From NCBI GenBank assembly GCA_011620045.1, contig WOZY01000016.1:1-6127 (forward strand): a stretch of DNA of 6,127 nt, read 5' to 3'. Shown here piece after piece: positions 1 through 5,623 of the stretch. A program made the translations under genes and the position numbers. The notes under the pieces were generated by a model. It was not told the DNA's origin. It did not search any database and was given only the letters and a program-made list of their open reading frames with translations. Each line of letters opens with the position of its first letter. The first letter of the stretch is position 1. This DNA comes from Mesotoga sp. GTDB lineage: Bacteria > Thermotogota > Thermotogae > Petrotogales > Kosmotogaceae.

Positions 1-797
1 GTAGCACCGAGTCCGTTGACCAGCACGGCAACCTCGTCTCCCGATTCAAATGGAAGATCGTCGATTACTCTCTCCGTCATGAAACTGGCAATCTCATCGG
101 CACTCTTGAGTTTTTCGCGCTTTATACCGCGTTCTCCATGAATGCCCATGCCGATTTCCATTTCATCATCGCCAATCTCAAAAGTAGGCAACCCGACTGC
201 CGGAATGGTGCACGGGGAAAGGGCAACTCCCATTGTTCTGATAACATTCAGAGCTCTGTCGGTTGTTTCTTTTACTTCTTCAAGAGAGGCACCCGTGGCA
301 GCCTTTGCGCCGGCAATCTTATATGCGAATATCAGCCCGGCGATTCCTCTTCTTGAACCGACATCATCGGCTGGGGCCGATGCCACATCGTCACAACCGA
401 TGCAGGTTTCTACCTTGATTCCCTCTTCTTCGGCCATTTCGGAGGCCATGTCGAAGTTCATTATGTCTCCACTGTAATTTCCGTACAGGTAGAGTACGCC
501 TTTCCCGCTGTCTATAGCCTTGGTAATTGCAAGCATGGTTTCGGCCGAAGGCGATGAGAAGACGTCGCCAACGGCGGCGCCGTCAAGAAGGTTTTCGCCT
601 ATATATCCCAGGAAGAGAGGCAGGTGACCGGAACCACCACCGGTAGCGATGCCTACCTTGTTCTTCACGGGTGCTCTTGGTGTTATCAAGGCCTTGTCGT
701 AGCCTTCAACTCTTTTGAAATCCTTAGGAAAGGCCATAACAATTCCATCGAGCATTTCCGTGATTAAATTGTCAGTTGAGTTAATGATCTTTTTCAT
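1..797 (-). CDS. dhaK: Dihydroxyacetone kinase subunit DhaK (3' end beyond the window)
   Basis: This is the substrate-binding subunit of a DhaK-type kinase, which holds dihydroxyacetone or a similar short ketose while a DhaL-type subunit supplies the phosphate. It acts in the cytoplasm. Visible motifs are GGGSGHLPLFLGYIG (residues 53-67, His58), GNYSGDIMNFD (residues 106-116, Asp111) and GMGIHGERG (residues 216-224, His220). These match the three key residues of E. coli DhaK (His56, Asp109, and His218, which binds the substrate covalently), each shifted by two. The ATG at 797 follows GGAGGT by four bases. 265 codons are present; the family is about 330 residues long, so roughly 65 are missing and a dhaL gene may follow off the left edge. 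The family more often has HEP where this protein has HLP, so the true substrate could be another ketose. The start overlaps the tail of a broken gene by 17 bases, which points to an older operon. Confidence 0.95.
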   Translation of the reverse strand, partial: MKKIINSTDNLITEMLDGIVMAFPKDFKRVEGYDKALITPRAPVKNKVGIATGGGSGHLPLFLGYIGENLLDGAAVGDVFSSPSAETMLAITKAIDSGKGVLYLYGNYSGDIMNFDMASEMAEEEGIKVETCIGCDDVASAPADDVGSRRGIAGLIFAYKIAGAKAATGASLEEVKETTDRALNVIRTMGVALSPCTIPAVGLPTFEIGDDEMEIGMGIHGERGIKREKLKSADEIASFMTERVIDDLPFESGDEVAVLVNGLGA

Positions 798-948
798 GGC
801 TACCTCCAATAGTTACCCATAATCTGCAGTAATCCTTCCATTCAACCATCCCGCGGCCCCAGTGAGGAGCTGAATCGGTAGCGAATGCAAGCGCTCTACC
901 CTTTCCATACTTACCGTTGACGATTATTGAGGGTATGAGTTTCGTTTT
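781..948 (-). pseudogene. C-terminal remnant of a type 1 glutamine amidotransferase-like (PF07090-type) protein
   Basis: An open frame of 55 residues, without its own start codon, ends in TAA at 783-781, inside the first codons of dhaK. It contains NGKYGKGRALAFATDSAPHWG followed by a segment with VEWKDYCRLW. From memory, the pattern GKGR-x-LAF-x-(S/T)D-x-(A/S)PHWG, then W-x-x-Y-x-x-LW, is typical of the C-terminus of uncharacterised proteins that resemble type 1 glutamine amidotransferases. Those proteins are usually over 200 residues long. A stop (TAA, 951-949) interrupts the frame just upstream, and I found no continuation of the family in the other minus-strand frames. This is therefore most likely the tail of a gene whose front was deleted. 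The 17-base overlap with dhaK suggests the intact gene once preceded dhaK in an operon. The assignment rests on motif memory only. Confidence 0.55.
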
Positions 949-1018
949 TTACTGCTGTTTCAACAGCTTCAATTACCCTCAGTGCAAGAAGCTTATTGAG
1001 AATTGTCTCATAATCATT
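911..1018 (-). pseudogene. Possible C-terminal scrap of a Gfo/Idh/MocA-type oxidoreductase
   Basis: This is a 35-residue open stretch between a TAG at 1021-1019 and a TAA at 913-911, with no start codon of its own. It contains LLALRVIEAVETAVKNET. That resembles the last helix of many Gfo/Idh/MocA sugar oxidoreductases, where a pattern like ALRV(V/I)EAIYESAKTG occurs near the end of the protein. It overlaps the amidotransferase-like remnant in another frame. The two could therefore be debris of two adjacent genes joined by deletion, or one decayed gene with a frameshift. The stretch is short and the resemblance may be chance. Confidence 0.22.
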
Positions 1019-1344
1019 CTACAACACAATGCATAGAGAGTCTGTTTAATTCTTGGTTTCACATGCTCAGGGTTACATCTAACTCCAAGAATGCTTTATC
1101 AGTTATGAGAAAAGTAGGATTTGAGCCTCGCGAAAACTAATGTTACGTGAAATACAAGTCTGAATTGAAAAAATCACAGTAGAGAATGATAATATAATGT
1201 TAAGTAGTGTTAAAATTTATATGAAAAGCAGATAGGTGATTCTCTTCATTTCAAACGAGATTCATTGTAGTCTTGCTGTATTAGAATTGACGTCCTGGTG
1301 TTGAATTGGTTTGGCTTATCCGTCAGGACAAGGAGGAATCTGAG
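1019..1344. other. AT-rich intergenic region, no gene recognised
   Basis: About 325 bases separate the debris upstream of dhaK from the small cysteine-rich gene. I see no recognisable coding sequence on either strand. A TATAAT at 1193-1198 on the plus strand has no good -35 partner: the nearest TTGAAA (1165-1170) is 22 bases away, which is too far. Just before the next gene, GTCCTG (1292-1297) and CAGGAC (1324-1329) form a 6-bp inverted repeat with a 26-base loop. The right arm ends one base before the AGGAGG at 1331-1336, so the hairpin could influence access to the ribosome binding site. Confidence 0.4.
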
Positions 1345-1557
1345 ATGTCTTACAAGCACTACTATGTTGGTGACTCCGTTTTGACAACGGGTGACTACGA
1401 GGTTCATACTGGCGATTGTGTCGAGCTGGCAAGAGTAGGGTCAAAGACTTATCTTGGCTATTACGATAACTGTCAGGATGCGATTAGGAAGGCGAGTGAC
1501 ATCTACCCGAACGTTTACGGCTGTAAATACTGTTCTCCTGGTTGTCACAGGAGATAA
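1345..1557 (+). CDS. Small cysteine-rich protein, probable metal binder, function unknown
   Basis: A 70-residue protein starting at the ATG at 1345, eight bases after a perfect AGGAGG (1331-1336). An in-frame ATG at 1306 would add 13 residues but lacks such a site. The body has VHTGDC (His21, Cys25), then YLGYYDNC (Cys43), a helix-like AIRKASDIYP, and a closing GCKYCSPGCH (Cys60, Cys63, Cys67, His68). The CxxC-x3-CH end plus the upstream Cys and His residues suggest one zinc site, or a disulfide-stabilised fold. I recall similar small proteins with a VH-x2-x-C start, a LGY/F-x-x-C middle and a GCxYC-x-x-CH end in diverse prokaryotes, all uncharacterised. There is no signal peptide or membrane segment. 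It stands alone, with 241 bases before the next gene. A 5-bp palindrome (GGAGA-TAAT-TCTCC, 1550-1563) spans the stop codon but has no T-run, so I do not call a terminator. Confidence 0.8.
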   Translation: MSYKHYYVGDSVLTTGDYEVHTGDCVELARVGSKTYLGYYDNCQDAIRKASDIYPNVYGCKYCSPGCHRR

Positions 1558-1798
1558 TTCTCCCTTATTGAAAGGGTAGCCTTTGACTGTCTTCATGATT
1601 GTGCTTGGGCTATTATTTCATTTGAAAGACCTTGGAAAAGCTCTTGATGGTGCATTTTAACTGATTATTCGATGTCCGTTCAAGATACTTCCTTCATTAT
1701 TGGCTTCTATTATGAAGTACTGCTCGTGCTAAAATTAATCGAACCTGGATGGTTAGCGACGCCAGACAATTATCTGCTTTCTAGAGGGAGAGACTTGT

Positions 1799-3043
1799 TT
1801 GAATGACGGCAGGATAAAGGTTGGAATCGGTTTTGCGACGGGGCGCAGGCATTTTCAGAGAGTCTTGCGCAGCTACGTATACAACTGGAAAGAATCTGAA
1901 CTGGTTGACAGTAAAGAACTAACCCTGAATCTTTTTGTTGCGTATGATCTGAATTACAAGAATACAAAGAAGGCAAATTACACCAAGATCAGTTCCGGTG
2001 TGGACGAATTTCTATTCTCCAAACATTTCATAGGTCAGAAGGAAGTTGAAGAAGAAAAGAGATTGCTAATCGAGCGTGGCATTGTTGATTCGGAAGAAGC
2101 TTCTTTGGTTTTTGGAAAAGGATACGCTTCCCAGAGAAACATTGTTCTTTACAGTGCTCTGAAGAATCACATCGATTACCTGCTCTATCTTGATGATGAC
2201 GAGTATCCAGTTGCCGTTACAAACGGCATGGGTTCTGTTTCGTGGGTAGGTCAGCATGTTTTGAAAACGCATTTGAATAGCATTGATCAGGCCGACATCA
2301 CCTACGGTTATCACTGCGGATACATTTCACCGATCCCCTTTATAGAGTTTTCGCCGGCGCTACCCGAAGATACTTTCAGACTCTTCATTGAGGCGATTAG
2401 CAACGATATAGTCAAGTGGGAGACTCTTAGGAAGCTAATTCAAGCCGGAGGGGTATCGTATGCCGATCCGGAAATACTGAACAGTGGTGAAGTCTTTGAA
2501 GTTGAAGAGTTAAATCATGCGAAGTTTATCTCAGGATCGAACCTCTGTTTGAATCTGAAGGACCCAAGCAGAGTATTTCCCTTCTATAATCCCCCTGGAG
2601 CACGTGGCGAAGATACTTTCTTGAGTACCTGCCTGAGTGACAGGAGGGTGCTTAAAGTTCCAAGTTACGCTTTTCACAATGCTTTCTCAACGTACAACCA
2701 CATTTTAATGGGTGTTCTCCCAACCAGTCTCAGACCAATAAGAGCCGACTCGAGAGAGATAGTGAGGCGTTTCTACAGATCCTGCATTGGATGGATCAGA
2801 TACAAGCCTTTGCTTCTCTACATAACCGATCGCGAAAACTATTCAGAGAAAATCGAAGAGATGAAGATCAACCTTAGGGAAACATTACCTTCTATTTCAT
2901 CGTACTTTGGTAGCGATTCGTTCTACAACATTTCCAGAGAGCTGAACAAGTATCATAAGTCGGTTATGAAACACTACGAGCAATTTGAAAGAGTTAAAGG
3001 GATTTGGTCAAAGATGTCGGATTATCTCCGCGAGGCTTACTAA
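1799..3043 (+). CDS. GT-A-fold glycosyltransferase-like protein, acceptor and donor unknown
   Basis: 414 residues. The start is a TTG at 1799, placed eight bases after GAGGGAG (1784-1790). There is no in-frame ATG nearby, and the ATG at 1803 is in another frame and stops at once. The N-terminus (KVGIGFATGRR, residues 7-17) looks like the first strand of a nucleotide-sugar-binding fold. The motif YLLYLDDDEYP (residues 127-137) fits the DxD metal and sugar-nucleotide site, with Asp132-Asp134. GARGEDTFLS (residues 267-276) fits the xED motif of the acceptor side, and His293 in AFHNAF sits where the C-terminal metal-binding His of GT-A enzymes is expected. About 110 C-terminal residues are helical and charged, outside the core. 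No signal peptide or membrane helix is seen, so it is probably cytoplasmic. The family number, sugar and acceptor cannot be read from the sequence. It is not in a polysaccharide cluster here. The 241 bases upstream hold no convincing promoter. Confidence 0.75.
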   Translation: MNDGRIKVGIGFATGRRHFQRVLRSYVYNWKESELVDSKELTLNLFVAYDLNYKNTKKANYTKISSGVDEFLFSKHFIGQKEVEEEKRLLIERGIVDSEEASLVFGKGYASQRNIVLYSALKNHIDYLLYLDDDEYPVAVTNGMGSVSWVGQHVLKTHLNSIDQADITYGYHCGYISPIPFIEFSPALPEDTFRLFIEAISNDIVKWETLRKLIQAGGVSYADPEILNSGEVFEVEELNHAKFISGSNLCLNLKDPSRVFPFYNPPGARGEDTFLSTCLSDRRVLKVPSYAFHNAFSTYNHILMGVLPTSLRPIRADSREIVRRFYRSCIGWIRYKPLLLYITDRENYSEKIEEMKINLRETLPSISSYFGSDSFYNISRELNKYHKSVMKHYEQFERVKGIWSKMSDYLREAY

Positions 3044-3080
3044 GGCCTGTGAATAGATGTTTAATTTGAAGCTTGTATGG

Positions 3081-3119
3081 AACCCTTGAAGAGAAAAAAT
3101 CAGAACTTCTCGGGTTTTT
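3081..3119 (+). terminator. Probable intrinsic terminator of the glycosyltransferase gene
   Basis: AACCC (3081-3085) and GAGAA (3091-3095) pair with TTCTC (3107-3111) and GGGTT (3112-3116). This makes a 10-bp stem with a 5-base bulge on the left arm and an 11-base loop, running into five Ts at 3115-3119. It begins 37 bases after the stop codon at 3043. Most of it lies in the last codons of the convergent zinc-ribbon gene. The bulge lowers confidence. Confidence 0.45.
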
Positions 3120-3285
3120 CTGCCTGGAGATCGAAGATATGTCCGCATTCTCTGCAAACGAACACGATAACCTTAGACCCTATCGAAAGAGGTTTTCCCA
3201 AAGGCATAAGTGCTGCATAGCCAGACCAGTAACCCTTCCCTATGTCCAGCGAGCCACAGTTTGGGCACTTGTCTGTTCGAATCAT
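3100..3285 (-). CDS. Small zinc-ribbon protein
   Basis: A 61-residue protein with two CxxC knuckles: CPNCG (Cys7, Cys10) and CRECG (Cys44, Cys47). A four-Cys zinc site separated by about 33 residues is a classic zinc ribbon. The ATG at 3285 follows GGAGGG by five bases. The middle (GKGYWSGYAALMPLG, residues 16-30) and the end (KPEKF) resemble a widespread family of tiny zinc-ribbon proteins that are sometimes loosely labelled as TFIIIB-like in databases. There is no evidence for a transcription role, and the partner (nucleic acid or protein) is unknown. The plus-strand open frame over the same bases is its shadow: it has no ribosome binding site and no protein character. The gene converges on the glycosyltransferase, with 56 bases between the stop codons. 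It is separated from the membrane protein gene upstream by a terminator, so it should have its own promoter, which I could not identify. Confidence 0.85.
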   Translation of the reverse strand: MIRTDKCPNCGSLDIGKGYWSGYAALMPLGKPLSIGSKVIVFVCRECGHIFDLQAEKPEKF

Positions 3286-3461
3286 CGGATCCCTCCAATC
3301 AAGACTTAAAAATCGAAATGCTCAATAATGTACTAGAAAATATTGCTAAATAGAAATGCCGGTCTTGATTCTTCTTTGATTGCCCTTGTCTCTAGAGCCT
3401 TCTTGATGGTCAGTTCGCAACAAATTTGCACTCATGTTGTGAGGGTCTTATTAATGTACTT

Positions 3462-3484
3462 AAAAACTCCCGGTCCGGCAGGAG
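3462..3484 (-). terminator. Intrinsic terminator of the four-helix membrane protein gene
   Basis: On the minus strand, CTCCTG pairs with CGGGAG (one U-G pair) around the 6-base loop CCGGAC, and TTTTT follows immediately. The hairpin starts nine bases after the stop codon at 3494. The GC-rich stem, short loop and T-run make this the best terminator in the window. Confidence 0.75.
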
Positions 3485-3493
3485 ATTAGCCTA

Positions 3494-3934
3494 TCACTCT
3501 TTTGAAGAGACAAAGGCGGCGAAAAGAACCACAACTCCTCCTGCAAGCAGGATTGTCCACCCAAGCCAGTGAAGTTGCGGTCCGCCGATTACATTCGCTA
3601 TTTCCTCCCCAGAACTACCGGGAATATTGCTCTGGATAAGCTCTTTAAACTGAGTTCTCAAGGAGTTCTCGTCGGGGAGGTCCCTAATCACGGTAATCAA
3701 CCTCGCTACTACAACCCCAATCGAAGCAAGCCCGGAAACAAAGACCATCGATCTCACTTTCACGATTCCCATGATACCTGCAAAGATAGCAATTGCCAGT
3801 GTTAGTGCGCCATATAGATCTCCACCGTTGAAGTAGGTTGCTTCGCTTCCTCCAGGGAAACGTACTATCGGCAGGAACAAACCAGCTATAATCATTGCCG
3901 CTCCGACAACGGCGAGAAAAATGCCCTTTTTCAC
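3494..3934 (-). CDS. Small integral membrane protein with four predicted helices, function unknown
   Basis: 146 residues from a GTG at 3934, five bases after GAGGTGG. A TTG at 3961 would add nine charged residues, but its only nearby purine-rich sequence lies downstream of it, so I prefer the GTG. Predicted membrane helices are at about 4-24, 41-59, 63-83 and 123-143. The first loop carries RFPGGSEATYFNGGDLYG. The second hairpin is tight, and a soluble loop of about 39 residues (84-122) joins helices 3 and 4. The layout, with FLP at the end of helix 1 and a YFNGGDL-like segment before helix 2, recalls a loosely defined group of short four-helix proteins in many bacteria. I know of no assigned role. 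The gene ends in a strong terminator, so it is probably transcribed alone. It lies downstream of the decayed transglutaminase gene on the same strand and may once have shared a transcript with it. Confidence 0.75.
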   Translation of the reverse strand: MKKGIFLAVVGAAMIIAGLFLPIVRFPGGSEATYFNGGDLYGALTLAIAIFAGIMGIVKVRSMVFVSGLASIGVVVARLITVIRDLPDENSLRTQFKELIQSNIPGSSGEEIANVIGGPQLHWLGWTILLAGGVVVLFAAFVSSKE

Positions 3935-4068
3935 AATCTCCACCTCTTTCCTGATGTCCAACTAGCGTTAGACTTTTATCTAGCCTTAGCCAATAATATC
4001 AGAATACCATTTCAAGGCGTTGGAGTTTTATCTCAGCGGTAGAGTTCTGATCGTGAAACTGTCGGTTA

Positions 4069-4446
4069 TCAGATCGCTGACTTCAAGCTTTCGTTTCCGA
4101 ACTCGCTCTCCACAAATGGGAACTGCATTATCTTCTCCAGAGGCTGAACACCCTTCGGACTTTCTTCTGGCATCATGTCAACTGAATTCTGAACTACCAT
4201 TCTCAGCGATCGAGGTCCCCGAAGTAGAAATCCTTATAGATTCTGCGCTCTTCCTCGGTTACTCCGACAGAGTACATAACGTCCTGTCCTATTGACGTAT
4301 CTACTGAAAGCCAGCCGTAATTCGGGAGATAGAATTCGCCCTAGAAGTGAGTGCCCAGTTGCACAGAGGAGAGCGGAAAGTGGTGCCGTCGCAAACAAGA
4401 CAAATGCCAATAATGCTATCAAACTCTTATTTAGAGCTCCTAACAT
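4069..4446 (-). pseudogene. Decayed secreted transglutaminase-like protein
   Basis: Three pieces in three frames form one broken gene. The first (4446 to about 4372) is a signal peptide starting MLGALNKSLIALLAFVLFA, ending near PLSA. The second (about 4367-4206) reads GTHF, a stop (TAG, 4343-4341), then GEFYLPNYGWLSVDTS and onward to FYFGDLDR. This is the catalytic His and Asp part of a transglutaminase-like (papain-fold) domain; the normal motif is H-x-W-x-EFY-x-P-x-x-GW-x-x-x-D. The stop sits where a Trp (TGG) is expected. The third (4203-4069) resumes after a 1-base deletion as RMVVQNSVDMMP and passes through QFPFVESE to a TGA, matching the usual C-terminal extension. The nucleophilic Cys region is missing, so there is also a large internal deletion joining the signal peptide to the catalytic His segment. 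The intact protein would have been exported, probably as a cysteine-protease- or cross-linking-type enzyme. No activity is possible now. Confidence 0.82.
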
Positions 4447-4476
4447 CGTTAGGTAAATCCGATAAAACTTGTTACC

Positions 4477-4482
4477 ATTATA
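4477..4482 (-). promoter_or_regulatory. Possible -10 element of the former transglutaminase-like gene
   Basis: A perfect TATAAT on the minus strand lies 30 bases upstream of the pseudogene ATG at 4446, the expected distance for a promoter. The hexamer 17 bases further upstream (CTCTAC) is a poor -35. In this AT-rich stretch chance is a real alternative. Confidence 0.25.
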
Positions 4483-4711
4483 TAAATCGCAGTTTTTTCG
4501 TAGAGAAGACTAAGAAACTCTCTAGAATGAATGTACAGAGGATTTCTGGCGAAGACGAACAGTGCAGAGACCCAGAAAGAAGGGTCTTCTCGTGCAAAGA
4601 AGGATTAAATTTGATAAAATTAGTCATATTAAGAACTCTGTTGTAGATATCGGAAAGAACAGTTTAGAGATCGATCTGGGCACAGCTCTTAAATTTTATG
4701 GAGGGGAATCT

Positions 4712-5320
4712 ATGAAACCTAAAATATCGGTGCTATTTACAGCCATACTTGTTGCGCTTTTTATATCACCACTTTCTGCAGCGAATCTTGAACCAATTGC
4801 AAGGCCCCCGATTATGGCAACTGCGATAGGAAATGGAGCAGGATCCGATGTTCTCGCTTTAGTCTGTGAGAAGCATGGAATTGAATATGAGAACATTCTT
4901 CAGTTGAAACCCGAAGACTTCACCGAGAGACTCGATTCGGAGAATGCACCCGGAACACTTTTTATTGCGCCTGGAGCCATGGTCGAGGGAGATCTGTATA
5001 CCGTCTGCGGCGTTGAGGAAATAGATGTTGGTCAGGAGATCTCTAGAATTGAGGACCTAATATCAATAGCCAAGAAGCGGGGAGTTCCTGTTGTAGCCGT
5101 TCACATTGAAGGAGGCTTCACTTCTCCAGACAACGATCCGAGGCAGTCCTTCGATTTGCTTATGCCGAAAGCCGACTACATAATCCTGGTATCGCCAGGA
5201 GGAGCAAACGAGTATTTCACTGAGCTCTCAGAGGAAACCGGGGTACAGCTGATAGTGGTCGACAAAGCGGAAAGAATTGTCGATGCTCTTGATCTGTTGT
5301 TCTCAATGGGCGGATCTTGA
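4712..5320 (+). CDS. Secreted DUF6305-family protein, function unknown
   Basis: 202 residues from the ATG at 4712, which follows GGAGGGG (4700-4706) by five bases. The open frame extends back to 4562, but that part has no comparable ribosome binding site and would bury the signal peptide. Residues 1-23 form a signal peptide (KPK, a hydrophobic core, then PLSA before ANLEP), so the protein is exported. The mature part starts with ARPPIMATAIGNGAGSD (residues 30-46), matching the conserved opening of DUF6305, usually like PPVLLTSAGQG-x-D. Further landmarks are GTLFIAPGA (81-89), a helix around 109-123, VPVVAVHIEGG (125-135), ADYIILVSPGG (154-164), LSEETGVQLIVVD (172-184) and a C-terminal helix. 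The alternating strands and helices look like a small Rossmann-type fold, as known for this family as far as I recall. Its ligand and role are unknown. No neighbouring gene explains its job. The 265 bases upstream carry no clear promoter; a 6-bp hairpin (AGACCC/GGGTCT, 4568-4587) lies there. Confidence 0.85.
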   Translation: MKPKISVLFTAILVALFISPLSAANLEPIARPPIMATAIGNGAGSDVLALVCEKHGIEYENILQLKPEDFTERLDSENAPGTLFIAPGAMVEGDLYTVCGVEEIDVGQEISRIEDLISIAKKRGVPVVAVHIEGGFTSPDNDPRQSFDLLMPKADYIILVSPGGANEYFTELSEETGVQLIVVDKAERIVDALDLLFSMGGS

Positions 5321-5516
5321 TGTAATGCCCGAAACATAGTCTCTCTTAATCAGTCTCAAAATCTCTTTGATAGCTCTGGAAAGAATTAGAGTCCTCATGA
5401 GTCTATCTTCTTTAAGGATCAAAGATTGAGTTTCAGTCCAGGATTGATGGTTCATAGTGTTGAAATATTCAAGTAGTTTAGGTCAACCTCACTGTTTATA
5501 GGTTGCACAATAAGGG

Positions 5517-5564
5517 CTTTCAATTCGCTGAAAGATTATCGCTGCGAATTTAGCCTCTTGAGGC
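5517..5564. repeat. Cluster of overlapping inverted repeats
   Basis: Three stems can form within 48 bases. CTTTCA (5517-5522) pairs with TGAAAG (5529-5534) around a 6-base loop. AATTCGC (5522-5528) pairs with GCGAATT (5544-5550), using the loop of the first stem, so these two exclude each other. GCCT (5553-5556) pairs with AGGC (5561-5564), closing on CTTG. No T-run follows. Possible readings are an attenuator-like leader, a protein-binding site or a decayed terminator. All stems are short and chance cannot be excluded. Confidence 0.35.
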
Positions 5565-5595
5565 ACTTTGCTTCTTCGTGAGTCGTTCCAGCTCA

Positions 5596-5623
5596 TTGCT
5601 CTCCTTTTTACCAGTGATAGAAT
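5596..5623 (+). promoter_or_regulatory. Candidate promoter of the TPR-like gene
   Basis: TTGCTC (5596-5601) and TAGAAT (5618-5623) are separated by 16 bases and resemble a vegetative sigma factor promoter with a weak -35. Transcription would start near 5630, about 40 bases before the ATG at 5670. It lies downstream of the inverted-repeat cluster, so if it is the only promoter the repeats would not be in the transcript. Confidence 0.3.

Noticed and set aside
138..477. Two plus-strand open frames at the left end
   Set aside because: They lie opposite dhaK, whose translation keeps all the DhaK motifs. The plus-strand frames have no family character.
1550..1577. Possible terminators after the cysteine-rich gene (GGAGA/TCTCC over the stop codon, and CCCTT/AAGGG just after it)
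   Set aside because: Both stems are only 5 bp and neither is followed by a run of Ts.
4025..4075. tRNA-like sequence on the plus strand, with a D-arm-like TCTCAGCGGTAGAG and a GTG where an anticodon might be
   Set aside because: The anticodon arm does not pair, U33 is missing for a GTG anticodon, there is no T-arm consensus and no 3' partner for the acceptor stem. The region also overlaps the 3' end of the transglutaminase relic on the other strand.
4568..4587. Hairpin AGACCC/GGGTCT with an 8-base loop
   Set aside because: It has a 6-bp stem but no T-run on either strand and no gene end nearby, so it does not qualify as a terminator. No other role can be supported.
4562..4711. In-frame N-terminal extension of the DUF6305 gene by 50 codons
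   Set aside because: The ATG at 4562 has no good ribosome binding site, and the extension would bury the signal peptide that starts at 4712 after GGAGGGG.
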